Part shown: positions 44,601-58,040 of the stretch, in pieces | Position numbering within the stretch: position 1 is the stretch's first letter | Layout of the letters: each line of letters starts with the position of its first letter | Source: Verticillium longisporum | Taxonomy: Eukaryota > Ascomycota > Sordariomycetes > Glomerellales > Plectosphaerellaceae | Direction of reading: 5' to 3' | Length of the DNA stretch: 64,000 nt | NCBI GenBank assembly: GCA_019188255.1 | Contig: JAETXT010000002.1 | Coordinates: 6,627,011 to 6,691,010, forward strand | Notes under the pieces: generated by a model | What the model was told of the DNA's origin: nothing | The model's input: the letters and a program-made list of their open reading frames with translations, nothing else | Databases searched by the model: none | Translations under genes and position numbers: made by a program

Positions 44601-45079
44601 GCATCGACACAGAGCCAGTCTTGCACCAGTATTGTATTCACTTCCCCCTCAGCCTGGGGTACCGGCCCAACATCACTGAAGAGACCGGCCAGACCACCAA
44701 GAGACACAGGCAAGTAAGTGGAAGGAAGGCCGTTCGGAATAGTGGACAATGTATACATTCCTGCGCGTTCCCTCTAAATCTGTCGAACCAGACAAGGACA
44801 GAGAGCCTTGAAACAAACCCCTTTCTGTAAACAGGAAAAAATAATCAAAAACTTGCCGATCAAAAGCGTCAAAGCCGCCCCATATTTCCAATCCCCTGAT
44901 CGCAATACCATGCTTGGCCCATTGCCAGCCAGGAAGCATTATGTACAAAGTAGATGCGAGAGCAATATCGTGCAACGAGCAAGTGGTATCCTGAGAGAGA
45001 AGCAAGGCGAGATGTGGTAGAGTAAACAAACACGAAGAAAAAAATGGCAAGATTCCTCCCCGGAGGCAATGACCACCCA
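41684..45079. other. 3.4-kb gene-free region
   Basis: Upstream of SEC2 and downstream of the large minus-strand gene. All ORFs are short, overlapping and domain-free. Repeats: CATGACAC x 2.75 at 42879-42900, CCTACCTACC patches near 42500 and 44205, and a 16-bp direct repeat at 44148-44180. It probably contains a long SEC2 promoter or 5' UTR. Confidence 0.5.
44148..44180. repeat. 16-bp tandem direct repeat
   Basis: GCTGTAGGCCACCCAT occurs twice, at 44148 and 44165, separated by one A. Confidence 0.85.
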
Positions 45080-48000
45080 TCACTTGTGAGCTGGCTCGTC
45101 CAGATCATCGTAGCCCCCCGCCATGTACGGATTCCACTCCATCCCGGGGTAGCTTGTCGCGCTCATGAGCGGCGCGTCGGGGTCTTTGCGCGCCGCGTCC
45201 CGGTCCGAGACCAGCGCGTAATCCTCATCCGGGTCGTACAATATCTTTTCCTCCTGCGCCTCGAGCCGGATCGACCGCTTGCGCTCGTCCTCCGTGTCCT
45301 CGAGCTCCGCCCGCGTGCTCTTGTCCCGGGGGAGTGCCATTTTGGCCTCGTCGGCGCTGGCGCCCGCGGCCTCGGCTTCACGTCTTGCCTGGGGGCCTGC
45401 TGCTCCTCGTTTGACCCGGCGCTGACTTGACTGTCACCTGTTATTGTCGGCTTCAGGGGCTCCAGGGTCTTCGCGGCATCGAGTCGTAAATGTCGTCGTG
45501 ATCCCCGTGGTTGGCGCTTTGCACGTTAATGTTGAGGTTCCTGCCTGCCGGTGTCGACGGATTTGAGTTGGACATGTTGCTGGTCGCTCGGGGCGCGTTG
45601 GCGGCAACATGCTGAGATGCCTGGATCTGACGCGGCGGTTGCTTCTCGTTCCTGGCCATGGAGGACATGCCCGTATCGATCGCAATGCTGTTGGCAACTG
45701 TTCCTTGTCCCGGCAGGTTTGTGAAATGCGGAGGCTTGGCGGCCTCATCGTGCCGCACATAGGGCTGCCGCTGCTGCTGCGCAAGCTGGTTGCCCTCTCG
45801 ACGTTGGTTGTTCCTACCATCATACTGCATATTCTGCCCTCCGTACCCAGCCTGCTGTCGATCGAGGCCGAGGCCAACAGGCGGTCCAGAGTGCGTCGCA
45901 GGATGTCCGGCGTGAGACAGGTTTTGACTGGAACTACCCGAGGCTATGCTGTCGCGGAGGCTAGCCTGCTGGTCTAGAGGAGGTGAGACGCCATGTTGCA
46001 GGGCTGGCTGGACCTGTTGTGTATGACTGTAGGGACGATAGAGTTGTTCTGCCGAGAATTGTCTGCGGTTGACAGTATTGTTACTCGGCTGCTGTTCGAA
46101 CGATGGTCGTTGGAACCCCCCGGACACTCTGCGTCCGTACAAGTAGGGTGAAGGTTCGATGCTGCCCTCCCCGTGAACAGCCTCGTAACCCCGAGGAATA
46201 GGAACTTGATCATACTGAGGTTCTATCAAGCTCCGCTGCTGCTGCTGCTGTTGACTTTGCGCCAATTGGTGAATAGGAGCTGAAGACTGGTCTGCAGATG
46301 CATTTTGCATGAATCGTTGGCCCCCCCAAGCCCTGGCCCATTCGGTCATGTTCCCCATGTGTAGCCGATGTGTCGTATCCGCCGAAATGGGCTGGCTGCG
46401 GTGGGCTGCGAGCGCCTCGCTGGTCCAACCCTGGCGATTGTCCATGTGGTTGATGAGGGCTGTTGAACGAGTTATGACGTGGATCGATTTGCCCAGGCAC
46501 TGGAACAGTGGCGGGCGATATTCGCTGCTGCTGATAAAGATGATGCGGGCCCATCTGCGCATGCCCGTTTGTAGGTTGAGGGTGGCTCAGCGGAGGTGCC
46601 TGGCCTTGTGCGAGATGGTTTGCTGAGCCATGAAGGAGCTGCTGAGGCTGGCCATGGGCTTGGGCTTCCTGGTGCTGTCGCTGCGAGAATGACTGTTGCG
46701 GACCCTGTTGCGGATTCAGCGGCCGGCCCTGCATCGTCTGCTGATGTTGCTGATGAGAATTCGTTCGATAAGCAGCGAGGTCAGGCTGAGCCTGATTGGC
46801 AGGAGGGAGCTTCGAGGAGCGCTTGAAAGCGTTAAATATAGACTTCGCCGACTTCTCCTTCTCAGGCTTCGGCTGTGACGCCTGCACGGACTGCTGTGAC
46901 GACTTGCCCATGAGCCATCTTGAGCGACGGCTCTCGTGGGGTTCCTGAGAATTCGAAAACGCAAGGCCCGGTCCAAAGCTTTGCCCGGGTGCCTGCGAAG
47001 GGCCGTATCCATGATGGACTTCATGATGCCCCGTCGTCTGTGTCGTGAGCAATGGTGCCGACGCGCGAGCATGAATAGACGGGCCCGGCAGCTGATGCAG
47101 CCCCTGAGGGACGGGCGAAATGGAAACAGGTCGCTGCACTCGAGGATCGACCTGGGAGGACAAGTTGGGACTTGAATGAGTCGAGGGCTCTTGGAATGAT
47201 CCCATAGAGAGGTGCGATACTCGTCGATCCTGGAGCGATGTTTCGGATGGGGGTGATTGATAGCCGTTATTCGGCTGAGGTGAAGAAGAGAACTGTTCTC
47301 TCGGCGGCAGCAAATCGGCTCCAGAAGACTGCTTCTGGATGGATTGCGCAGGCAGCTGGCCCAGAGTCTCAGGATCAGTGCCAGGTTGGCCCCTAGGGAT
47401 CTGCTGTGTCTCGATGCGCTGAATATGTTGAACATGATCAGGGCTGAAAGGCATTCGTTCAGTTCCCGCGCCAAAATCTCGATGGATCTGGTGGTTGACC
47501 GACGAAAAGTCAGGCGAAGCATTTGGGATGACCCCGTTGCTCATTCCAGTCGCGGTTCGTAGTCCAAGTGGCTGGGAGTTCACATCAGGAACTGGCCGAG
47601 TGTGGACTTGCGACTGTAGCAAATCTTCGTTTCGCTTTGCCTGCAAGGTGGCTGCCGTGGTAACGTTTGGCTGTTCAGTGTCTGACCCTGCCTCATCTGT
47701 GTCACTGTCCACCTGCTGAACAGACACTCGAGTGCTGTCGGGGGCCTTTTGAGGGCCAGGAAAACTGCCCTGTCCACGTTGCTCAGGACTAGCAACACCT
47801 GCAACAGGGTGAACAGGAGGTCCCTGGGTGCGGAAGGGCGGAGGAGACTGACGGTTGACGTGTTGTGCGTCGCCCGTTCCCGGTTGAAAGACGGGTTGCG
47901 GAGAAGGCTGATGGCCAACCTGGCCCGCCTGAGCTTGTGGCTGTCGTTGAAACTGAAATTGCTGCGGTTGGTCTTGCGGCAGCCTCTCAGGCTGGGGGTG

Positions 48001-51000
48001 AGCCTCACGAGGTTTGGATGAAGATCTGTTGCCCAAGAGGCCAGTCAAGAAGTTGCCCGCGGACGCTCTACGGCCACGGTCTGCATGCTTCACGTCATGT
48101 GCGTCTCCTTGGTTCAGATATTGGGGTTCGTGGTCAATAGGAGGCCTTGAAGTAGTTGTATCGCTTCTGTCCCTCCGGTGGTCGGCAAGTGGGCTGGGCA
48201 CTCCGGGTTGAGTATTGGGAAGACCAGAGAGACGGCTCTGAAGAGAAGGAGTCGTGAACTGCGCAGTCATTGGCTTGGGCGGCTCCTCGACTTGACCCGA
48301 AGATCGGTGAAAGAATTTGCCCGTCAACGTAGACAGTCGCTTTTTGGGCGATTGATGGCCGTGCAAACTACCCTCGGTCTCGTGCACATTGCTTGACGTT
48401 GAGGTCCGTGACAGAGTCGGGAGTCCCAGTCCATTACCAGGTGTGCTTCCAAAGAATGACCTCTTGCGTTGATCAGCAAATTGATGTTGGAGCTGAGCAT
48501 GCGTCTGGGGTTGTTCAGCAACATCTGACGAGTTCGCCGTGTCATCTCCGCTGGCGCCTGGCGGACCGTCGCTGCTAGCAGGCTTGGAGCCCCTGAGGCT
48601 CATGAAGAAGCTGGACCGGCGCTTTTTCTTCCGGTCACGAAGCTCCTGCGTATCAAAGCTTGACTCCGAAACCTCATCTCCTCGCACATCAACACCAGGT
48701 TGCTGTGTGAGACCACTGCCTTCGATGACAGAGCCTTTGCGTTCGCGAGAGGCGGTCCTGAACCGGCCACCAATCTCCTTGAAGATGCCTGAACCCCTTC
48801 TTTCTCGGCCGCGATGGTCTTCAGGTGGCGGACCAACACCTGGGACCTGGAATTCGGATGTATTACTTCGCTGCAAGATCACATCCTCCCGGCTCGGTGG
48901 CTGCTGCTGGTACACCTGGGGTAGAAGATCCTGCGATGTCCGCGACATGGCTTGATCCAAGTGCTTTTGCGACTGCTGCTGCTGTTGTGGTTGTTGTTGT
49001 TGTTGTTGCAACTGTTGCTGTGGGGGCGGCTGCTGCTGCCCGACTGCCCGAGAGAAGAGCTCAGGATAACGACGTGCAGATGAAGGCGGCGTCTCTGAGA
49101 ACTTTTGACGAGGAGGCATTTGGACAGCAGAGCGTTGCTGCATCGGAACCGGATTCGTGACACCAGTCTCCTTGTCAAAACCGAAATACGCCTGGCTGGT
49201 ATCAGGAGCATGGCGGCTTCGGCTAGCTGGAAGCAGAGGTTCAGACAAGTGCGACTCCTCAAGTTTCCAAGGCCCTTGCGGCGGAAGATGCTGGACAGGA
49301 TTACCGCCAGGTATGTTTTGACCGAGAACACCTGGCTGGGGCCGCATGTTCTGGTGTTGCATTGGCGCTGTCCTCCGATTCTGATACGGCGCAGGTTCTG
49401 CCACGGGCGGTTTCTCCGGATCATCACCGACATCTACCTCAGATGAAGCATAAGAAGCAGTGCGACCAAGACTGGAGGCACCCAGTGTGTCTCCTGCAAG
49501 CCCCTGCTGAGAATCACGGGTCTGCGCCCCAGTTCCAGTTGGAAGGTCGCCACTCTGTTGGGCGGCAGCACTGTTATACTGCTGCTGCTGCTGCTGCGAG
49601 GACAGTGTGCTGGGGCCAGCGGTGGCATCAAGGGTGGATGTCCGCGAGAAATTATCCATCTCGTCTTCATCAAGTGAGAAGCGTTCCTTTGCTCTGCGCG
49701 CATAATTGATGCCAAAGGTGGAGGTTCGTCTGATAGGAGGCAGCCCAATGAAGGAGGAGTTGCGTTGTGGTGAGGTCTCGGGCGGAGCCTGTTGAGTGTG
49801 GGTGGCATTGCTCCGAGGAACCTCTGAGGATGTCGCTCTTTGTGTCATCGTTGGGCCAGAGGCAGGCTGCTTGCTGGCCCCGGACGGCACCATACGGTAT
49901 GGCTCGCCAGGAGCCTGCGGCTCTACCACGACCCAGTCGTCATCACGATCGTCAGCAGGAGCAACAGAACGGCCGTTTGGAATACTTGAAGGCTGTGAAT
50001 GGTGGAGGTCAAAGTCATTCTCTTCAAATAAAGGCGTCGCATTGGTCGGATCCCACGAGGGCTGCGTTTTACTGATAGGCTGTGGGATTTGTACGCTGTC
50101 GGCTGCATCATGTTCATCGTTGGTGTTGTCGCCATGTTGCGCCTTGCGCATGGAGTGTGTATCCGACACCGGCGATACCAATTCTGGTTGGCTTTCTCCT
50201 TGCGCATTGACTCCGTTCGGGGGAGTGCGCGGCCGTGGTTGCGAAGTAGCCCACGGAACTCCGGTTGGGTTTGGGAATGTGTCCAAGGGAGATAAGCGCA
50301 AAGGTTGAGGAATCTTAGGGGCCGAGCTCGAGACAGTCGAAAGACGCCTAGGCTGGGGTGAGTTGGATTGTGGGTCGGCGTCGCCCTTCAGACCCGATGA
50401 TCGTGGTCCAAGGCTAAGACCCCATGAGGCGCGGCGATCATTTCTGGCTTTGGATTGAGGCGGAGGCGGCGATGAGGAGGAGGAGGACTCTTCGTTCTGC
50501 AAAAACAACCAGGCATTAGAAACAAGGCACCTCAAGAAAAGTCATTGTGGAGATTAAAAGCCGTCAAGGGAAATACATGATCGTGTAAAAGAAGTCGTGT
50601 CATTCCTTATCCATACACCGTGCCGCCATCCGAGCCAGCCGCACAGAAAGTAACATAGGCCGGCCTGCTGCTCATGGCTCAGGGTACCGGGCTCGTGGTC
50701 CATGTTGTGCGAGCCAAGAGATGGTCACGGACCCTGGCCTGTATGGGGGTGCTAAAATAAGAATCGTCCGACCATCAACGAAGGAAACAAAGACGATGAG
50801 AGTAGAGGCATGTCCTGTGCAGTAACCCTGGTAAAGAGGAATGATTAAGGAAATACCTTGTCGCCGCCGCGAAGCTTGTTCTTGCCCTTGCTCAGCAGTC
50901 CCTTACCCGCCTTGGCCGCCCCGAGCAGAAGCTCCTTGCCCTTCGCCCCAACTTGACCACTTGAGTGCTTGAAATCGCTGGAAGGAGAATGTGAAGCCCC

Positions 51001-54000
51001 TGTCCCCATGTTGCTCGTGGAGGGCCGGCCAGGTGCACCTGGAGTCGCGTTTGGCGAGCTGGCATTCAAATACTGCTGATAGTAAGGCTGCTGCGACGCC
51101 GATGGTGCGTTGGTCGGCGATCTCTGTGCCGATGCACTGCCTGGACGTGCCGCAGTGATGGACGTGTGGTACGAGGAGGAGGCAGCACCGTGCTCCGCAT
51201 GCTGTGACTGCAGACTGACAATCCAATTGTTGAGACCCGAGTCCATCGAAGCAAACTGCGCTCGCGTCTCATTGTACTTGGCGATTCTGTCTGCGGGGCT
51301 TGGCAAGTCAAGAATCTCCCTAAATGATAATAACTTTTGCGCCGACTGTGTCGACTGCGCTGGAACGTGATGCTGCGTCGGTGAACCTTCTGCCTCGGAG
51401 CCTACTGCAACGGTGCGCTCTGCTAACGCGGGATGACCTCCGGGGGAAGGGAGCGGAGAGGTCTGGTCCGACGTGGAGACCTGTAGTCGCTTCTCGTCTG
51501 CCAGCGATAGGCGTCTCGTCTTGGGTTCTGGTTCTTCCTTGAAGGGCGGCGGCTTGTCGGACGCTGCTGAGATTGGAGAAGGTGGCTCAGGGCCGGCCGA
51601 ATCCTGCTTTTCCCTGGGAAGAGTGCTGACTTGAGAGACTTGATGGGATACTAGAGCCGTATTGTCCAAGATACCAACCTGTGACTTGTCGGCCAGCCTC
51701 GAAGGAAGCTCGTCCGCCGCACTGGATGGTGGCTTGTCGTCATCATTTGTTGGCTCCTCAGGATTCCCAATGGAAGGCGCGAGAGGCTGAGAATGTTGAG
51801 AAGACGGGCCGCTGCTGACATCGACGGCGAACTGCGGGGCCGAGGCATCAGCGCTGCCTTGCTCCGCAGACTGCGGTTGATCCTCGTTGCCAGCCTCCCA
51901 GGAGAATCGACGTGGGAGCAGATTGACTCCAGGAAGCGCAGCAGGGACATGGACGGGCTCTCGTCGAGGACTGCGGGGGCTCAAAGGCGGAACTTCAGAC
52001 ACATCGCGCGGTGATGAGAGCATGGTCCCATCTGTTGCTGGAATCGCAGGAGCAGGATCAGCATCATCCTGTTTGCTGTGAGGTGGTCTGTCCTCGGGCC
52101 CAGACCAGTAATCGTCATAAACGCCATGAAGATAGGTACTTTCCCGACCAGCCTGGCTGGGCAACACTGAGAGGCCTCCTTTGCTGTCTCCTGTTGCATC
52201 GTGATCATGCGTGGGACGGACTGGGCTTAAAGTTCGGATGATCTCCTCCCTCAATTTATCGCTCTCCTTGATTGGCGAGGGAGAGTTGATCGTGCTCAGG
52301 GTGGACTGTCGCTCAGGGGCAGCAAACTTCTCGGGTGGATCATCGACAGGTCGAGTTTGCAGAGCGGCCAGCGTGGATGACTGACCCTCAGGCGCGGGGG
52401 AAATTGATAGAGATGCAATGGGGCTAGCAGCGCGCTGTACGTGATCGTCGGAGGCTGTCACTGACCCAGGACCCGAAGTGGATTGAAGCCCCTTCAAAGG
52501 GACAGGCTCGAAAGCCGCAGGGGAGCCGCCCTCATCGTCGGAAATTGCTGGCATGTTTGACCGTTCAGTCGGCGCACTTTCGCTGGGATTCACTGCGGGC
52601 TCGGTTTCCGCCGCTGGGGTCGCCGCTCTCGGTGACGCAGCCACCAGGAAATGATGGGCGTTTTTGTTCAGCTCGCTCAGGGCGGGAAGGCTCGCGACTT
52701 TCAATTTCATCAGTTGGGGTTTCTGTCACATTCGAAGTCGGCGCCACCTCGGCTGTGGTTCCATCTGGCTTGGGCGAAATATCATGAGTTGGCTGAAATG
52801 GCGATTCGGTCTGATCAGTGCTCAGGATCGTGGTCGTATCAGTCCTTGGTGTTGTGGCCGACCGATCCATTGCAGGCAAGGTTTGTGAGGCTAAAGGGAG
52901 TTGAGGGGAAGGCTCGCTTTCCTCCGGCAGTGTGGGCACTGGGGGCGCATTAGAGGACAGGGGAGGTTTCGCGAAGCTATCGTCGCCGAACATGGGCACG
53001 CGAGCCAAATCTGCAAGCTGAGGGCGCGTGGAAAATCGGCGAGGCTCCTCCCGGGCCCTCGCGGCGTTCCTGCTTGCCTGCTCGACGGTTGAAGTCGGCG
53101 AAGAGGCCTCGTGTTGGCGGAGAGGGGAAGAATAGCTTGAGGCTCAGCGATGACTGCAGTACTGACCCGCGCGGTAGGATGAGGCCGCTCAACGGGAGCA
53201 GGTGCTGATTCCAGCGCTGATGCCTGTCGACTGTCCTTGGTCGAGCTTTGGGGGGGAAGGTGACCGGTCAAATCCGTCGTCGCTCTTGCCACCCTGAACA
53301 GTATCCTGAGATGTTCCGGCGCGGGAGGTGCTGCCCTAGACTGGTGTGGACCGGAGTTGTGCCTTCATTATGAGCAATCGAGCGTCCAGGCTGAGAAGCG
53401 ACAGACTCCTCCACATCCTTGCCAGCAGCATGGGATGACTGCGGATTGGCTGCAATCGTATCCTCTTCTGAACGGCGAAAGACACTCGAGGGTAGGATCG
53501 TCTGCTGCTGGGCTGCTTGGGGCTCGCCCTGACTGATACTGCCCTTACGCGGAGGAAACCCCAGGGCTCTGGAACAGTGACGGGCGCAGTGATAGCCCCA
53601 GAGCCGGCGGACTGAGGCGAGACGACCGGCCCTGTGCCCTGACTATAAACTGATGGAGAAGGCTCGGGGCCCGCTGGGGACTTGATTTCAGGTGCTGCTG
53701 TCGTTTCGCGAGGCTGCTGCTGTTCCGCTTGTGACTGCGACAACTGCGATGGCACCTGAACCGGCTGCGTCTGAATGTGCAGGCTAGGCTGAGGACCAGA
53801 TGCATATCGATGGCCTACTTGAGGCATCGGCGGAGGCTGATTCCATGTTTGGCTGGACAAGCTGGTCTGACGTGAACCGATGGGTCGCAAGGGCGGCACA
53901 GGCACAGGCTCGGGTTCCTCGTCAAAATCGTCGCTCCCCAGTCGTCACCGTCATAGTTCTGCGTCTTTGCCTCCACCCATTTCCTCGTCTTGGTTCGGTT

Positions 54001-54196
54001 GACGTTGGCGCGATACGGGGCGCTCGTTGGCGTTTCGGGGCTCCTGAGAAGAGGGTGTTAAAAGGGCTCCGATTGTGATTGGAGAATTGGTGCGACCAGG
54101 GGATCGGAGGGCGATGGTGCGGCGTGGAGCAAGGCTGATGAGAACTCACATGGGGCTATTGGCCCTGTGATAGGGGTTTTGGTATGAGCCGTCCAT
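45080..54196 (-). CDS. very large disordered Gln/Pro/Ser-rich fungal protein, several apparent frameshifts
   Basis: One gene of about 9 kb on the minus strand. Exon 1 is 54196-54150 (MDGSYQNPYHRANSPM), the 106-nt intron has a GTGAGT donor, and exon 2 begins SPETPTSAPYRANVNRTK and contains KWVEAKTQNYDGDDWG. A 360-nt intron at 50497-50856 joins LRGGDK to NEESSSSSS. The body is low-complexity, with poly-Gln near 49000 and 49580 and a conserved-looking RRFSTRPQLADLARV ... FGDD block near 53000. The C-terminus (KILYDPDEDYA ... ATSYPGMEWNPYMAGGYDD) ends at 45080. As read the frame breaks at about 53936, 53559, 53345, 53252, 53140, 52680, 46318 and 45470, several in runs of C or G, while 46.3-50.5 and 50.9-52.7 kb are uninterrupted. 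No catalytic domain and no function known to me; cytoplasmic scaffold or condensate-forming protein is a guess. Confidence 0.62.
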
Positions 54197-55718
54197 CCCG
54201 TCGGCGTTTGGTGAACAAGAGATGCTATCTCCTCATGCTTTTCGACGAGCGCGGAGAGCAATTGGACGGTGTCGTAAGACGACCGCGACAACAAGAGGGA
54301 GGGAGCCCTCCTCTCGAGTTTTGAGAATTGGGGTTTTCTCGGTGCCGACGATGTAGCGATAATAATAATAGTACGTTCGCAGTGCAAGATGCGCGACGAG
54401 CCAGACGGCAGGCTTCCCAACGCAAGGCAAAGGTATGGGTTGGAGAAGAAGAAATGGGCTTCGACACGAGGATCTCTGGGTTGGGTTACGTACGACCGGC
54501 GTCACGTTGGCCGTGGTTCGTCACCCTGCCACCCTAGTACGGACGGCACAGCTGGGATTCGCAAGACTCGGCAGCACGAGGGGAGCTGCTAGGCACGCTA
54601 CAACGGGGCTTCACAGATGAGCTGGGGGCTGTTGGTGCTATTATTATTATGATTACGGCGGGCGGGGCGCGAGACAGTAGGTGCTGTTGGAGATCCTCAA
54701 GTCACACTACTGCGCGAATGTGCAGCAGAGGAACCTCCGAGTACCTAAGGTGGGCACCGAGGTAGGTTCAGCATCCCCGTCCCATTGCCTGCCAACAGGC
54801 AGAGGAGGATCAGATCGGCATGGGGACGCCTGCAATCAAACCCAGAGCAACAAAGGTAGGGGGCGAAGCTTTGGCGAGTTAGCTCCCTCCTAGACCGTTG
54901 GCGTGGCGCAGTCTAGGTCCATCCTTCACGAGGCATGTGTGAGCCAGCAATACATGTCAGCAAAGCTTGTGTGTGCTGAAGGACGAAAGCAAGGGAATGC
55001 ATGCAGCATTGCCTTGATAGCTGGCAAGCTATCGGTCACTTTATGATGAGATGATGGAAAACTTGTCTGCTCAAGCCACAGTATCTGTGCCATGGAGGTG
55101 CCGAATGTGGCTCATGATCACTACGTCGCGCGAGGTGGCTTAGGTAATTATGTGACACGGTCCACTCATTTCGCCCCGCTAGAGGAAACAAGGAGTTACG
55201 GGGCTGTTGGAAAGCCCGGGTCCAGGCAGAACGAGCCAGCAGAAACACCACGTTTGCAGAGGAGCCAAAAGGCCAACCAGAAGCCAGTTCCTGTCGCCAG
55301 CCTGCATCTTGGGCTACCCTGACCTTACCACTACTGCGCTTCTTCTACCCTTTGAAACTGACGCGGCCGACACCGAACTTGAGAACACGAACTTCGCCAG
55401 GCATATTCGATTCACCTCACGATCTTTGCTTTGCGCCTTTTGACACCTATCGCCGATTTTAAACTTTGCCGCCGCTCCATCCTGCGTTGCCAGGCCACGT
55501 CGCCGTACTTTTCGATATACCCTTACACTCCACGTATCAAGTCGATTACTTGGGCACCTTGTACTCGCGCCTACATTTTTAATACACTTTTCGCCATCGA
55601 TAGCAAGAGGCGCCAACGGGACAAGACTCAAAAAGCCAACCCATCAAACACCATCGTATTAAGCAATTCGCACCGTTCAAGCCAAACACCTGCCTACGCT
55701 CGCAGTCGATTCGCCACC
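54197..55718. other. divergent promoter region between the large gene and SED5
   Basis: 1.5 kb between two divergent ATGs. Short ORFs only. A pyrimidine-rich stretch with poly-A patches near 55610-55660 is probably SED5 5' UTR. Confidence 0.5.
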
Positions 55719-56958
55719 ATGGCCGTCGCATCAATCCAGGACCGCACCTCGGAGTTCAAGTCGGTCCTCGCCCAGGCGCAGCGTCGCCAGGCGTCCAGTA
55801 AAGTCGGCGCGCAGCGCAGGTCTCTTCTGACGGACCAGCAGAAGGCCGCCGCCAACGGCGATGGACGACCCAGGAGATCGGACTTTGCCCGCCAAGCGGC
55901 GCAAATCGGCAGGAGCATCACAGGCACCATGGGAAAACTGGAAAAGTTGGCGACACGTAAGTGACGGGCTGCTATCGGTGGACTGGCCAGGTCGCAGGCA
56001 TCTTTGCGACCGTGGGATCCGAGCTGACAATTTGTGCCGCGCAGTTGCCCGCCGACGAACCCTCTTCGACGACAGGCCTGTCGAAATCAACGAGTTGACG
56101 TTCATCATCAAGCAGGACTTGTCCTCCATCAACCAGCAGATCTCGCAGCTCCAAGCGCTGACAAGGACCCAACACCCAAAGGCCGACCAGGAGGGCGAGC
56201 ACAACAAGAACGTCGTGTTCCTTCTGCAGGGCAAGCTCACGGATGTGTCGGCCAACTTCAAGGACGTGCTGGAGGAGCGTACGAAGAACATACAGGCGTC
56301 GCGGTCGAGGACAGACAACTTCATCTCGTCTGTTGGGCAGCACACGCAGCCACCTATTCAGCAATCGGCATCGCCACTCTATGGCACGCCAAACAGAGGA
56401 ACGCCGTCTCCGGGAGCTGACCTCCTGTCGCTGAACCCCGCGAGTGACCAGCAGCTGCTCATGATGGAGGAGGCGCAACCGCAGAACAGCTACATCAATC
56501 AGAGAGGCGAGGCCATCGAGGCTATTGAGAAGACCATCGGCGAGCTGGGCAGCATTTTTGGACAGCTGGCGACGATGGTATCGGAACAGAGCGAGATGAT
56601 CCAGAGAATTGACGCCAACACGGAAGACGTCATAGACAATGTCGAGGGCGCGCAAAAAGGTATGACGTCTAGGCTTCCGAACTTGCCCGGAGCGCTTTAC
56701 GGAATGCAGGCTAATCCGAGTATAGAGCTGCTCAAGTATTGGGGACGAGTATCGAGCAATCGCTGGCTCGTCGCAAGTAAGCCCTTAAACCCCCAATGGA
56801 TAATCTTGTGACCATGTGCTGATCGAGCTGGCAATAGAAATGTTCGGCGTGCTCATGATTTTCTTCCTGTAAGTTGGCATGCGGTTCTCGCTTTCCACAT
56901 GGTGTCGTGCATCCATGGCTGACTGAGTGACAGACTCTGGGTTCTCATTGCAGGTTAA
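55719..56958 (+). CDS. SED5: Golgi syntaxin Sed5 (Qa-SNARE, syntaxin 5)
   Basis: Qa-SNARE for ER-to-Golgi and intra-Golgi fusion. Five exons: 55719-55956, 56045-56659, 56726-56776, 56838-56868 and 56934-56958; total 960 nt, 319 aa. The ATG at 55719 gives MAVASIQDRTSEFKSVLAQA, the conserved Sed5 N-peptide that binds Sly1. The three-helix Habc region covers about residues 55-180. The SNARE motif is about residues 228-290 (RGEAIEAIEKTIGELGSIF ... MVSEQSEMIQRIDANTED) with the zero-layer Gln in SEQSEM. A C-terminal TM anchor, MFGVLMIFFLLWVLIAG, is assembled from the last two tiny exons. Everything joins in frame. Confidence 0.96.
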
Positions 56959-58040
56959 GAGCGCGCTGGGCCGCGCGTGGAGTTGAGTTCCTTTTGTACT
57001 ACCAGCATTGTACTGCCGCACCTTTGGAGCGCCATTTTTGGTTAGAGGCTGTTCGTTATAGATATCATAATCAAGCAAGGCTCATGTTCAGGATGCCTAC
57101 TTTTCTCCCAGCCAGAAGAGCCATGCGATTTGTCCTCCATGCACAGGGCCAGGCCTCCACAGCCCCGCGGCTCCGGAAGAATAGCGGGCGGGACCTTAGA
57201 AACGAGGAGGAAGCAACCCAATGCTCACACTCTCACCATCTCAAGACGATCCGGAAAAGGCATGACTCAAGGAGCGGGGACGGCGCAAAGGCCGGCTCCT
57301 TGCTCCCCTTCGCCCAGAGTGCATCAGAGGAACATATCACGGAAGAACTCGCAGGCCAAGATCCCGACACCGAGCATACTCCTTCGCTCATCTAGTCACG
57401 TCCGTTAAAGGCCCCCACGTTGGGCAGTTCAGCGTGTCACAAGCCTCTCCGGGTTACCCAACGTGACCCCCAACTAGGCGACATGGCCGCCGCTACTAAG
57501 CTGAACGGGGGCGCACCAAGCGCCAAAAACTCGGCCAAGCTCAGAGCCCACCGCCAGGGCGAATGGGGGGGCGCAAGCATCAATCCGCGAGAAAAACAAA
57601 ACAACGTCGGCGGAACTGACCCCGAGAGGTGGCCCGTAGTGGAGCGAATTCTCCATGAATGGGGTCCCGCCTCTCCCACCAATGCATAGACTCGATTGCC
57701 AGGGGGAGGGGCCAGGGGCAATGTGATGCGCGCTGCAACGGCCATCGTCATTGCAAAGGGGGCGAAGGAGAGGCGGGGTGGCCTGGAGGGCCTCCCCTCA
57801 GCTGGAGATTGAGAACTGGGCGTTTCGCACCCGGCGTCGGGTTGATGAGGACCGTGGCTGGTTGTGGTGGGATTGATAACCCAGAGCATGCCCGCGGTCC
57901 TTTGCCTGGCTCGAGTCGCGTTTCTCTTCTTCATCTATAATACCCAAATCCCATCACGACCCCTCTGACCCCGCTGCGAACTACCCCGCCCCCGCCAAAA
58001 CAACACATTTTACCCATATCTACCCATAGCAAACGACATC
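56959..58040. other. intergenic region upstream of the aldo-keto reductase
   Basis: 1.1 kb, no gene. The CT/CA-rich stretch at about 57945-58040 is a typical fungal promoter/5' UTR leading to the ATG at 58041. Confidence 0.5.
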
